Shown piece by piece: positions 41,731 through 49,991 of a stretch of 64,000 bases of DNA (position 1 is its first letter; every line of letters starts with the position of its first letter). The translations under genes and the position numbers were made by a program. Origin of the DNA: Modestobacter sp. VKM Ac-2984 (GTDB lineage Bacteria > Actinomycetota > Actinomycetes > Mycobacteriales > Geodermatophilaceae); NCBI RefSeq assembly GCF_026967985.1, contig NZ_JAPVBJ010000003.1, forward strand, positions 371,101-435,100. Direction: 5' to 3'. The notes below the pieces were generated by a model. The model saw only the letters and a list, made by a program, of their open reading frames with translations. It was not told where the DNA came from and ran no database searches.

Positions 41731-41758
41731 TTCGCCGATAATCGACATTATGTCAAGT
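41731..41758 (+). other. dif: Chromosome dimer resolution site dif
   Basis: 28 bp in the 11-6-11 arrangement of Xer sites: left arm TTCGCCGATAA, centre TCGACA, right arm TTATGTCAAGT. The right (XerD-side) arm differs from E. coli dif at two positions. It fits the degenerate actinobacterial dif consensus as I remember it at every position. Strand polarity of GGGGGAG and of the 14-bp element reverses here, which supports the call. Confidence 0.93.
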
Positions 41759-41830
41759 AGTGGAGAGACCGGTGCACTGCTCTCGGCGGCAGCCCCCTCG
41801 GCACGCTCGTTCTGAAGAGGCTCGCGTGCG

Positions 41831-41836
41831 TAGGCT
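41831..41836 (+). promoter_or_regulatory. Candidate -10 element of lipoprotein gene
   Basis: TAGGCT with a leader of about 24 nt containing AGGAG before the ATG at 41866. Confidence 0.45.
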
Positions 41837-41865
41837 GACGCGGCAGCCACCGAACAGGAGCGACG

Positions 41866-42342
41866 ATGCAACGACCGTCGATGGCACTCCTGGTCGCCAC
41901 CATCTCCCTGCTCGGCACGTCAGGGTGCTCCTGGCTCTCCGAGTCCCCGCCGGAGCCCTCCACGCCGATGGCTGTTGACACCGAGGCCCCCTACGTGGCT
42001 GCGACCGACGATGCCGGCGCCACCACTCTGCTGGAGCAGGAGCACACCGGCTCGCACGTCGTCGAACTGCCCGTCGCCGGCGACCACCCGGTGCTGCACG
42101 TCGGAGGTGACTGCGGTGAGGAGCATGCGGGACAGTCCGTGACGATCGGAATCGGTGACGACCGATCCGTGTGGCAGATGCAGTTCACCGTCCCGTGTGC
42201 CGGCTCCGGCGGAGGTGCCTCGGTGAGCTACCCGGCCGAGGAGCTCCCGGGTGCGCCGACACGGCTGTACGTCACGACCGGAGACGACGTGCACCACGCC
42301 GTGCGCGTGTGGGGCAGCCACTCACCGACAGTCGTGTCGTGA
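41866..42342 (+). CDS. Putative lipoprotein
   Basis: 158 residues with a lipoprotein signal peptide ending in the lipobox LGTSGC (Cys about residue 22), then a Ser/Pro/Thr linker and a small beta-rich domain. That domain has two Cys (GGDCGEEHAG and FTVPCAGSGG) that could form a disulfide. No family recognised. An internal ATG at 41881 is an alternative start. It lies 108 bp from dif on the right replichore. Confidence 0.75.
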   Translation: MQRPSMALLVATISLLGTSGCSWLSESPPEPSTPMAVDTEAPYVAATDDAGATTLLEQEHTGSHVVELPVAGDHPVLHVGGDCGEEHAGQSVTIGIGDDRSVWQMQFTVPCAGSGGGASVSYPAEELPGAPTRLYVTTGDDVHHAVRVWGSHSPTVVS

Positions 42343-42351
42343 CCTGACTCC

Positions 42352-42391
42352 CCCACGTGGACGGTGCTCACGCCGCTCCATGTCCACTGGG
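42352..42391. terminator. Terminator between lipoprotein and isochorismatase genes
   Basis: CCCA-GTGGAC pairs with GTCCAC-TGGG (one bulged C) around a 19-nt loop between convergent genes. Confidence 0.45.
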
Positions 42392-42395
42392 CCGC

Positions 42396-42950
42396 TCAGC
42401 CGGTGAACGTCACGTCCTTCGTGTCGACCACCGCGGCCGTGCGCCCGGGCGCGGACTGGAACTGCCAGTAGAGGTTCGTGTGCGCGATGACCTGCTCGGC
42501 CGGCGGTGCACCCCAGGCCGTCTTGTCGCCGGCGGTGTGTGCGTCGCCGACCAGCGTCACGTCGTAGCCCCGGGTGAATGCACCGTGGATGGTCGACCGG
42601 ATGCAGGCATCTGACTCGGCACCGGCCACCACCACGCGGCCCACGGCGAGGTCGGCCAGCACGTCCGCGAGGTCGGTGCCCTCGAACGAGTCGCCGTAGG
42701 ACTTGTGCACCAGCGGCTCGGACTCGGCTCGCACCAGTTCGGGGACGTACTGCCAGGCGTCGCTCCCCCGCGCCAGCTCCTCGTCGGAGTGCTGCACCCA
42801 GACCACCGGCACCCCGTCGTCCCGGGCCTGCTCGACCAGCTCGTTGATGTGGCCCACCACCTCGTCCCGGCGGGGCGCCTCGGCCACCACGCCCTGCTGT
42901 ACGTCGATGACGACGAGCGCGGTGTTCGGTCGGTCAGGCAGCGTGCTCAT
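42396..42950 (-). CDS. Isochorismatase-like cysteine hydrolase
   Basis: A 184-residue hydrolase with the family triad Asp (ALVVIDVQQG), Lys (LVHKSYGDSFEG) and Cys (GAESDACIRST). It also has the cis-peptide region before the Cys and the C-terminal VIAHTNLYWQFQ. The natural substrate may be an amide or isochorismate-like compound; not predictable. AGGAG precedes the ATG. Confidence 0.88.
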   Translation of the reverse strand: MSTLPDRPNTALVVIDVQQGVVAEAPRRDEVVGHINELVEQARDDGVPVVWVQHSDEELARGSDAWQYVPELVRAESEPLVHKSYGDSFEGTDLADVLADLAVGRVVVAGAESDACIRSTIHGAFTRGYDVTLVGDAHTAGDKTAWGAPPAEQVIAHTNLYWQFQSAPGRTAAVVDTKDVTFTG

Positions 42951-43026
42951 GGCGGTCTCCTGCGGTCAGCGGCTGGTGCGACAGCGGGGACGCTGGACCG
43001 GAGCCCCGACAGGAAACCCACGACGA

Positions 43027-43383
43027 TCAGCTCCTCGCCGCCTTCGCGGCTGTCCGCTCGGCGTTGTGCTCCAGGACGGCGTGCATCCAGAACTGCAGGT
43101 CCCCGTCGTCCGTGAGCGCTGCCTCCTCGACGGCGATCCAACCCTCGCCCATGGAGCGGCCCGTGCCCATCTCCGCCCGGCGGGCCCCGGTCACCGAGAG
43201 GTACTCGGCGTCTCGGCTTCGCGACACCCGCACGAGCAGGGCTCCCCCACCGGCCGAGACGCAGGCGATCATCTCGTCGTCGACCATGAACGCGAGGCCA
43301 CCGAACATCCGCACCTCGCGAACGGTCCTCTCCCCCGGGACAGCCCTGCGGACGCGGTCGGCGAGTTCGGCGTCGTAGGCCAC
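43027..43383 (-). CDS. TfoX N-terminal domain protein
   Basis: A 118-residue single-domain TfoX_N protein: AYDAELADRVRRAVPGERTVREVRMFGGLAFMVDDEMIACVSAGGGALLVRV, with REVRMFGG as the signature. The stand-alone form is common in actinobacteria and of unknown role; it should not be equated with the competence regulator TfoX. GTG 43383 has AAGGGAGA 8 nt upstream; an ATG at 43425 is less likely. Confidence 0.82.
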   Translation of the reverse strand: MAYDAELADRVRRAVPGERTVREVRMFGGLAFMVDDEMIACVSAGGGALLVRVSRSRDAEYLSVTGARRAEMGTGRSMGEGWIAVEEAALTDDGDLQFWMHAVLEHNAERTAAKAARS

Positions 43384-43520
43384 GGACCGTCTCCCTTTCG
43401 GACGCGCCGAGCGGCGTGGAGCCACCGGTCGTTCCTAGCACCGTCCACGGCCAGCCGGGCCCTTGTCCCCCGTCACTTGCGCTGTTGTTCTGTTCTTCTT
43501 CTCTTTGATCAGTGTGGTTT

Positions 43521-43534
43521 GTTGGGGATAACGG
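43521..43534 (-). repeat. Recurrent intergenic element, copy 4 (inverted)
   Basis: GTTGGGGATAACGG on the + strand, the reverse of copies 1-3, 118 nt before the GH15 gene. First copy right of dif. Confidence 0.8.
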
Positions 43535-43651
43535 ATGATCATCACCCAGTCGCGGGGGTTTGCCGGGCGGTGCAGGACGGTAGGGCCTGCTGGGCGCCTT
43601 CGTGCCATGACGCGGCCCAGCCCCGGCCGACCCACTCGAGAGGAACCGCCC

Positions 43652-45442
43652 GTGCCCAGCAGGATCGAAGACTACGGACTGATCGGGGACCTGCAGACCG
43701 CTGCGCTGGTCGGCAAGGACGGCTCGATCGACTGGCTGTGCCTGCCGTCCTTCGACTCCGCTGCCTGTTTCGCCGCCCTGCTCGGCGACGAGCGCAACGG
43801 TCGGTGGCGGCTGGCCCCGGCCGACGGGAGCAGCTGCACCAGCCGGCGCTACCGGGGTGACTCACTGGTGCTGGAGACCGAGTGGGAGACCCCGACCGGC
43901 ACCGTCCGGGTCATCGACTTCATGCCACCACGAGGTGAGAGCCCGGACGTCGTCCGGATCGTGGAGGGCGTGTCGGGCCGGGTGCCGATGCGGCTGGACC
44001 TGGTGCTCCGGTTCGACTACGGCCACCTCGTGCCCTGGGTGCGCTCGGTGGACGGCGACCTGGTCGCCGTCGCCGGCCCGGACGCGGTCTCACTGGCCAC
44101 ACCGGTGGAACTGCACGGGGAGGACCACACCACCTCGGCCGAGTTCGAGGTCACCGCCGGCGAGCGCATCCCGTTCGTGCTCACCCACCACGCCTCGCAC
44201 CTCCCCCGGCCCGACCCGGTCGACGCCGAGGAGGCGCTGGTCAGCACGGAGGCGTTCTGGGCCGAGTGGATCGGCCACTGCACCTACGACGGCGAGTGGG
44301 GGCCGGCGGTCCGCCGTTCGCTGATCACGCTGAAGGCGCTGACCTACCGGCCCACCGGCGGCATCGTCGCCGCGGCGACCACCTCCCTGCCCGAGGAGCT
44401 CGGCGGCAGCCGGAACTGGGACTACCGGTACTGCTGGCTGCGCGACGCCGCCTTCACCCTGCAGGCGCTGCTGGGCACGGGGTACCTCGAGGAGGCGCGC
44501 GCCTGGCGGGAGTGGCTGCTGCGCGCCGTCGCCGGTGACCCGGCCGACCTGCGGATCATGTACGCGCTGGACGGGTCCCGGCGGATCCCGGAGTACGAGC
44601 TGCCGTGGCTGCCCGGGTACGAGGGCTCGGCCCCGGTGCGGGTGGGCAACGCCGCCGCCGGGCAGTTCCAGCTCGACGTCTGGGGCGAGCTGCTGGACGG
44701 GCTGCACCTGGCCCGCGAGTCCGGCCTCAGCCCCACCGCGGACGCCTGGGCGGTGCAGAAGGAGCTGCTGGCCTACCTGGAGGACATCTGGGAGACCCCG
44801 GACAGCAGCCTCTGGGAGGTGCGCGGCAAGCCCCGGCACTTCGTGCACTCCAAGGTGCTGGCCTGGGCCGGCGTCAACGGCGCGATCGAGGCGGTGGAGC
44901 GGCACGGGCTGGACGGACCGGTCGAGCGCTGGCGGGAGCTGCGGCAGCGGATCCACGACGACGTGTGCGCCCGCGGCTACGACCCCGAGCGCCGCACCTT
45001 CACGCAGTTCTACGGCTCGGAGGGGCTGGACGCCGCACTCCTGCTCATCCCCCAGGTCGGCTTCCTGCCCTGGGACGACGAACGGGTCATCGGCACCGTG
45101 GAGGCCGTGCAGCGCGAACTGACCTCCGACGGCTTCCTGCTCCGGTACCACACCTCCGCCGACGGTCGGGTCGACGGACTGCCGGGCGACGAGGCGCCGT
45201 TCCTGCTGTGCAGCTTCTGGCTCGCCGACGCCCTCAACGGCATCGGCCGCACCGCCGAGGCCCGGGAGCTGTTCGAGCGGCTCCTCGGCCTGGGCAACGA
45301 CCTGGGCCTGATGAGCGAGGAGTACGACCCGCGCACCGGCCGGCACCTGGGCAACACGCCGCAGGCGTTCAGCCACGTCGGGCTGGTCAACACCGCCCGG
45401 CACCTCAGCGGGGCGCTGCGGGTCCCGGGCGAGCACGCCTGA
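43652..45442 (+). CDS. Glycoside hydrolase family 15 protein (trehalase/glucoamylase-like)
   Basis: 596 residues. The N-terminal beta-domain starts PSRIEDYGLIGDLQTAALVGKDGSIDWLCLPSFDS, a hallmark of actinobacterial GH15. The (alpha/alpha)6 barrel has LGGSRNWDYRYCWLRDAAFTLQALL, YVRVGNAA-like APVRVGNAAAGQFQLDVWGELLDGL and FLLCSFWLADAL. M. tuberculosis GH15 relatives are reported as trehalases, so trehalose is a reasonable substrate guess. GTG 43652 has GAGAGGAA upstream. It is followed by a 14-bp terminator. Functionally it may relate to the GH65/pgmB genes at 51-54 kb. Confidence 0.88.
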   Translation: MPSRIEDYGLIGDLQTAALVGKDGSIDWLCLPSFDSAACFAALLGDERNGRWRLAPADGSSCTSRRYRGDSLVLETEWETPTGTVRVIDFMPPRGESPDVVRIVEGVSGRVPMRLDLVLRFDYGHLVPWVRSVDGDLVAVAGPDAVSLATPVELHGEDHTTSAEFEVTAGERIPFVLTHHASHLPRPDPVDAEEALVSTEAFWAEWIGHCTYDGEWGPAVRRSLITLKALTYRPTGGIVAAATTSLPEELGGSRNWDYRYCWLRDAAFTLQALLGTGYLEEARAWREWLLRAVAGDPADLRIMYALDGSRRIPEYELPWLPGYEGSAPVRVGNAAAGQFQLDVWGELLDGLHLARESGLSPTADAWAVQKELLAYLEDIWETPDSSLWEVRGKPRHFVHSKVLAWAGVNGAIEAVERHGLDGPVERWRELRQRIHDDVCARGYDPERRTFTQFYGSEGLDAALLLIPQVGFLPWDDERVIGTVEAVQRELTSDGFLLRYHTSADGRVDGLPGDEAPFLLCSFWLADALNGIGRTAEARELFERLLGLGNDLGLMSEEYDPRTGRHLGNTPQAFSHVGLVNTARHLSGALRVPGEHA

Positions 45443-45444
45443 TC

Positions 45445-45479
45445 CGGTCGGCGGCGGGAGCCCTCCCCGCCGCCGACCG
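45445..45479. terminator. 14-bp bidirectional terminator
   Basis: CGGTCGGCGGCGGG (45445-45458) and CCCGCCGCCGACCG (45466-45479) with a 7-nt loop, between convergent GH15 and ABC permease genes. Confidence 0.8.
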
Positions 45480-45484
45480 TCGGG

Positions 45485-46267
45485 TCAGGCGACCTCGGAC
45501 CGCTGGATGCGCAGCCAGCCGATCACCATGGGCAGCACCACCCACAGCCCGACCGAGGTGCCGAACTGCGCCCAGCCCTGGCCGTCCAGCCCGTCCTGGA
45601 ACAGCGGCATCGAGGTGGTCGACAGGTCCAGCCAGTCCCGCACCCAGTCCAGGGCGGCGATCAGGTTGACGACGATGTTGAACACCGTCGGCAGCACGAA
45701 GTACAGGACGATCGCCAGCGGCGAGCTGAGCAGCAGCATGCCGAACGCGACACCGGCCAGCACGGTCACCACCTGGACGACGAGCACCTGACCCACCAGC
45801 GCGGCAGAGATCCCCCAGTCCCGCTCCGCGTCGGAGAAGACCGGGGTCAACGCCGTCGCCAGCACGGAGGCCAGGGCCGCGACGACGACTCCGAGCACCG
45901 CCAGCACGGTGGCCGCGAGCACCTTGGCGACGAGCACCCGGGACCGCCGGGGCACCAGGGTGAACGTCGTCATCGCGGTGCGCTGCGACCACTCGCTGGT
46001 GACCAGCAGGATGCCCAGGACCGGCAGCAGGATGCTGATCGGCAGCTGGGTGATGCCGAAGTGGTCGGTGAACGTCTTGGGCGCGTCCTCGACGAAGACG
46101 GAGATCGCGACGACGCCGAGCACGGCCAGGCCGATGACGATGAGCAGCCAGCGGCCGGCGCGGGTGTCCGCGGACTTGCGCAGCTCCACCCGGACCAGCT
46201 GGAGCAGGGACGGCGCCGGGTGGTCGACCAGCGTCCGCGGCTGATCGGTGAGGGTCGCGGTGCTCAT
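45485..46267 (-). CDS. ABC transporter permease (ABC-2 type)
   Basis: A 260-residue membrane protein with about six hydrophobic segments. ILLVTSEWSQRTAMTTFTLVPRRSRVLVAK is typical of ABC-2 exporters linked to two-component systems. The GTSEW-like segment is conserved in this group. It overlaps the ATPase stop by 4 nt. The exported compound is unknown; relatives often confer tolerance to peptides or drugs. Confidence 0.87.
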   Translation of the reverse strand: MSTATLTDQPRTLVDHPAPSLLQLVRVELRKSADTRAGRWLLIVIGLAVLGVVAISVFVEDAPKTFTDHFGITQLPISILLPVLGILLVTSEWSQRTAMTTFTLVPRRSRVLVAKVLAATVLAVLGVVVAALASVLATALTPVFSDAERDWGISAALVGQVLVVQVVTVLAGVAFGMLLLSSPLAIVLYFVLPTVFNIVVNLIAALDWVRDWLDLSTTSMPLFQDGLDGQGWAQFGTSVGLWVVLPMVIGWLRIQRSEVA

Positions 46268-47169
46268 GCCTGCACCTCCTGGACCTCGTGCGAGGAACCG
46301 GTGAGGGAGCGGAAGAGGTCTTCCAGCCCCGCTCCCCCGGCAGCGCGGAGCTCGGTGAGGACGACGCCCGCCGCCGCCACCGCCTGCCCGACGGCGAGGG
46401 CCTCGGCATCGGCCACCAGCGCGTCGTCCGGGCCGGCGGACACGCCGATCCCGGCGGCCTCCAGGGCCTTGGCCAGCAGGGCCCGGTCCGGGCCGCGCAC
46501 CAGGGTGCCGCCGGTGCCGGCCAGCAGCTCGTTCTTGCTGCCCTGCGCGACGATCCGCCCGCCGGCGATGACCACCAGCTGGTCGGCGACCGCCTCCACC
46601 TCGTGCAGCAGGTGCGAGGAGAGCAGCACCGTGCCGCCGCGGTCGGCGAAGTCCCGCAGCAGCCCGCGCATCCAGAAGATGCCCTCGGGGTCCAGCCCGT
46701 TGGCCGGCTCGTCGAGGACCAGCACCTGGGGGTCACCGATCAGCGCCGTCGCCAGCCCCAGCCGCTGCCGCATCCCGAGGGAGTACTTCCCGACGCGCTT
46801 GCCGGCCGGCCGGCCGGCGAGCCCGACCCGCTCCAGCGCCTCGTCGACCCGGTGCCGCTCGACGCCGAGGACCTGGGACGTCAGGGTGAGCACCTCCCGA
46901 CCGGTGCGCCCGCTGTGCTGTGCACCCGCGTCGAGCAGCACGCCCACCGACCGCCCGGCGTTGGGCAGGTCGCGGTACCGGCGTCCACCCACGGTCGCCG
47001 TGCCGCTGCTCGGCTCGGCCAGCCCGACCAGGGCGCGCATCGTGGTGGACTTGCCGGCGCCGTTGGGGCCGAGGAAGCCGGTGACGGTGCCCGGTGCGCA
47101 GGAGAAGGAGACGTCGGAGACGGCGACCTGTGCGCCGTACCTCTTCGTCAGGTGCTCGATCGTGATCAT
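46264..47169 (-). CDS. ABC transporter ATP-binding protein
   Basis: A 301-residue nucleotide-binding subunit. Walker A GPNGAGKST, signature YSLGMRQRLGLATAL, Walker B VLVLDEPANGLDPEGI and switch His in LLSSHLLHEV. A C-terminal extension of about 80 residues follows (drug-exporter type). The ATG is divergent from the histidine kinase gene across 138 nt. This suggests that the two-component system controls the transporter. Confidence 0.93.
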   Translation of the reverse strand: MITIEHLTKRYGAQVAVSDVSFSCAPGTVTGFLGPNGAGKSTTMRALVGLAEPSSGTATVGGRRYRDLPNAGRSVGVLLDAGAQHSGRTGREVLTLTSQVLGVERHRVDEALERVGLAGRPAGKRVGKYSLGMRQRLGLATALIGDPQVLVLDEPANGLDPEGIFWMRGLLRDFADRGGTVLLSSHLLHEVEAVADQLVVIAGGRIVAQGSKNELLAGTGGTLVRGPDRALLAKALEAAGIGVSAGPDDALVADAEALAVGQAVAAAGVVLTELRAAGGAGLEDLFRSLTGSSHEVQEVQA

Positions 47170-47295
47170 GGTGCAGACCCTGCCCCGACCAGGCGGTCCC
47201 GCGCATCGGCCAGAAGTAGGTGATCTTGGGCCGAACCCGGCTCACGGCGGCCCAGACGTAGACCTTGGTCTGTTCCAGGCGCCGACGGGGGTCCG

Positions 47296-47301
47296 TAGCC
47301 T
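47296..47301 (+). promoter_or_regulatory. -10 element of leaderless histidine kinase promoter
   Basis: TAGCCT, 6 nt before the GTG at 47308. Confidence 0.5.
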
Positions 47302-47307
47302 CCCCCT

Positions 47308-48603
47308 GTGAGCGTGGCGATGCGGTCGGGACCTCCCTCCGGTGTGGAGCACCCCTCCCTGGTGCCCGCCCAGCTGCTGGGCGACCCCGGTGCCGCGCCC
47401 GAGCGCAGCCCGGACACCGGGTCCGGCACCGGCCGACCCCGCCGCGTCCGCCGCTCGGTCCGGGACTGGGCGGTCGACGTCGCGGCGTTCGTGTTCGCGA
47501 TCGCCTTCGGCCTGGTCGTGGTGGGCAGCACGCTGAGCGAACCCGGGCCGCACCCGGACGCGCTCATCGCCGCCGACATCGCGGCCGGGACGATCGGCTG
47601 CCTGCTGCTGTGGTGGCGGCGCCGGTGGCCGGTCGGCGTCGCCGTGGTGCTGGCGGCGATCGGCATCTTCTCCGACATGAGCGGCGCAGCGGTGCTGATC
47701 GCGCTGTTCACGGTCGCGGTGCACCGCCGGCTCCCACCGGTGCTGGCCGTGGCGGGGCTGAACCTGGTGTCCTTCCTCGCCTACTGCCTGCTGCGTCCGA
47801 CCGAGGACATGCCGGTGCCGCTGTTCGTCGGGTTCGGCGTCGTGCTCATCGCCGCCGTCGTGGCCTGGGGTCTGTTCGTGCGTGCCCGCCGCCAGCTGGT
47901 GGTGTCGCTGCGGGAGCGCGCGGTGCGCGCGGAGGACGAGCAGCAGCGCCGGGTCGAGCAGGCCCGGCACCTCGAGCGCACCCGGATCGCCCGGGAGATG
48001 CACGACGTGCTCGCCCACCGGCTGTCCCTGCTGAGCATGCACGCCGGCGCCCTGGAGTTCCGCCCCGACGCCCCCGCGGCCGAGGTGGCCCAGGCCGCCG
48101 GCGTCGTCCGGGCCAGTGCCCGACAGGCGCTGGAGGACCTCCGGGAGGTGATCGGAGTGCTCCGCGACGGTGGCGACGGCGACCCGAGCACCCGCCCCCA
48201 GCCGACCCTGGCCGACCTGCCCGCACTGATCGAGGAGTGCCGGCGGGCCGGGGTCCGGGTGCGGGCGGAGTACCGGGTGCCCGAGCTCGGCTCCGCCCCG
48301 ACAGCCACCGGGCGCAACGCCTACCGCGTCGTCCAGGAGGGCCTGACCAACGTGCGCAAGCACGCGCCGGGCACCGTCGCCGCCGTGCTCGTCTCCGGGG
48401 GCCCCGGCACGGGCCTGACCGTGGAGGTGCGCAACCCCACGCCGGCGGGTGGCGAGCACGCCACGCCGCTGCCCAGCGCCGGGACGGGCCTGGTCGGGCT
48501 GCTGGAGCGGGTCAGCCTGGGCGGCGGCCACCTGGAGCACGGGTGGACCACCGACGGGGAGTTCCGGCTGCGCGCCGAGCTGCCCTGGCCGGCGACGGCG
48601 TGA
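47308..48603 (+). CDS. Sensor histidine kinase (NarL/DesK-type, HisKA_3)
   Basis: 431 residues. About four N-terminal membrane helices (residues 50-190) form the sensor. The dimerisation domain has the phospho-acceptor His in RTRIAREMHDVLAHRLSLLSMHAG. The HATPase region has AYRVVQEGLTNVRKHAP (N box) and GTGLVGLLERVSLGGGHLEHG (G box). There is no large extracellular domain, so it probably senses the membrane or the partner ABC exporter. It overlaps the response regulator by 4 nt. Confidence 0.92.
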   Translation: MSVAMRSGPPSGVEHPSLVPAQLLGDPGAAPERSPDTGSGTGRPRRVRRSVRDWAVDVAAFVFAIAFGLVVVGSTLSEPGPHPDALIAADIAAGTIGCLLLWWRRRWPVGVAVVLAAIGIFSDMSGAAVLIALFTVAVHRRLPPVLAVAGLNLVSFLAYCLLRPTEDMPVPLFVGFGVVLIAAVVAWGLFVRARRQLVVSLRERAVRAEDEQQRRVEQARHLERTRIAREMHDVLAHRLSLLSMHAGALEFRPDAPAAEVAQAAGVVRASARQALEDLREVIGVLRDGGDGDPSTRPQPTLADLPALIEECRRAGVRVRAEYRVPELGSAPTATGRNAYRVVQEGLTNVRKHAPGTVAAVLVSGGPGTGLTVEVRNPTPAGGEHATPLPSAGTGLVGLLERVSLGGGHLEHGWTTDGEFRLRAELPWPATA

Positions 48604-49271
48604 GGGAGCCGGTCCGGGTCCTCGTCGTGGACGACGATCCGCTGGTGCGCGCGGCGCTGGCCATGGTCCTCGGTGGCGCCGATGACCTGGAGCTCGTCGG
48701 CGAGGCCACCGACGGTGCCGAGGTGCCGGCCGCCGTCGCGGCCAGCGCGCCGGACGTCGTCCTGATGGACATCCGGATGCCGTGCACCGACGGGCTGACC
48801 GCCACCGAGCTGCTGCAGGCCCGGCCGGACCCACCGGAGGTGATCGTGTTGACCACCTTCGACGCCGACGACCAGGTGCTCCGTGCCCTGCGGGCGGGGG
48901 CCAGCGGCTTCCTGCTCAAGGACACCCCGCCGGCGACGATCCTGGAGGCCGTGCGCCGGGTGGCGGCCGGGGAGCCGATGCTCTCCCCCACCGTGACCCG
49001 TCAGCTCATCGCGCATGTCTCGGCCGTGCGACCCGCCGGCCCGGGCGACGACCGGCAGACCCGCGCCCGGACGCGGCTCGCCCTGCTCAGCGACCGGGAG
49101 CGGGAGGTGGCGCTCGCCGTCGGGCGCGGGCTGTCGAACGCCCAGATCGGTGCGGAGCTGTACCTCAGCGTGGCCACCGTGAAGGCGCACGTCTCCCGGC
49201 TGCTGGTGAAGCTGGAGGTCGCCAACCGGGTCCAGATCGCGCTGCTCACCCACGACGCCGACCTGGTGTGA
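48600..49271 (+). CDS. LuxR/NarL-family response regulator
   Basis: A 223-residue two-domain regulator. The receiver has VLVVDDDPLVRAAL (acidic pocket), phospho-acceptor Asp in DVVLMDIRMP and switch Thr/Lys in VLTTFDADD and GFLLKDTPP. The C-terminal helix-turn-helix is LLSDREREVALAVGRGLSNAQIGAELYLSVATVKAHVSRLLVKL. GTG start overlaps the kinase stop. Probably regulates the divergent ABC exporter. Confidence 0.94.
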   Translation: MREPVRVLVVDDDPLVRAALAMVLGGADDLELVGEATDGAEVPAAVAASAPDVVLMDIRMPCTDGLTATELLQARPDPPEVIVLTTFDADDQVLRALRAGASGFLLKDTPPATILEAVRRVAAGEPMLSPTVTRQLIAHVSAVRPAGPGDDRQTRARTRLALLSDREREVALAVGRGLSNAQIGAELYLSVATVKAHVSRLLVKLEVANRVQIALLTHDADLV

Positions 49272-49277
49272 CGCCGG

Positions 49278-49883
49278 TCAGCGGTCGCGCCAGCGGCGTC
49301 CGGCCAACCACCACCCCAGCTGCCGGGTCACCCAGGGCAGCAGCAGGTAGGTCATCACCGGGGTGAGGGCCAGCGTCATCGCGGCCACCCGCAGGACGAC
49401 GTGGGCCTCGGCCAGCACCGCGCCCAGGGTGAGCGTGGCGAGCAGGTTGAGCGGGAAGAAGACCAGCCAGATGGTCACCGCCTGCTTCCACCGCGGGGGT
49501 GCAGCGGCCACGGGCAGCTCGGTCGACGCGTCGGCCGGGGCGTCGAACCAGCCCTCGATGCCGGTGCGCCGCTCGGTTCGGGTGACCTCGGCCAGCCCCT
49601 GGGCGGACCCCAGCCACCAGCGCCGCTCCGGACTGGCCTCCCAGGCCGTCAGCGTGGCCGGTGAGTCGAAGCGGCACAGCATGTGCCACTCCTCGGCACC
49701 GTGGCGTGGGCGGACCCAGCCACCGCCGAGGAACCCGGGGAAGGCCTCGGCCATCGTCAGTCCCGCCCGGATCCAGGCGGTCATCTCCACCGCGTGGGCC
49801 GGGTCGGCCCGCCGCGTGAACGAGACGGTCACCGGCAACTGCGGGGTCTCCGCCGGCGCCGGCACCGGGACAGTGCGCTCCAT
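49278..49883 (-). CDS. ABM-domain protein with C-terminal membrane helices
   Basis: 201 residues. The N-terminal half is a ferredoxin-like antibiotic-biosynthesis-monooxygenase type domain (VTVSFTRRADPAHAVEMTAWIRAGL..., WHMLCRFDSPATLTAWEAS). The C-terminal part has two hydrophobic segments (VTIWLVFFPLNLLATLTLGAVL and MTLALTPVMTYLLLPWVTRQLGWWL). The combination is common in actinobacteria but has no defined function. Confidence 0.82.
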   Translation of the reverse strand: MERTVPVPAPAETPQLPVTVSFTRRADPAHAVEMTAWIRAGLTMAEAFPGFLGGGWVRPRHGAEEWHMLCRFDSPATLTAWEASPERRWWLGSAQGLAEVTRTERRTGIEGWFDAPADASTELPVAAAPPRWKQAVTIWLVFFPLNLLATLTLGAVLAEAHVVLRVAAMTLALTPVMTYLLLPWVTRQLGWWLAGRRWRDR

Positions 49884-49991
49884 GTCCCCAGCATCGCCGT
49901 TGCGGATGACGCGGAGATGTCGGATCGGTCACCCTGCCGGCTGCGGCGTGGCGCTGACCTGGTGCACAGGTCCGCTGGCGACCATGCCCGG

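Larger units (their letters stand above)
41092..41865. other. 774-nt non-coding region holding dif
   Basis: The longest gene-free stretch in the window. It contains the palindrome 41125-41145, a short direct repeat GCCGGGCGCAG (41563 and 41588), the dif site (41731-41758) and the -10 of the downstream lipoprotein gene (41831). Confidence 0.7.
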
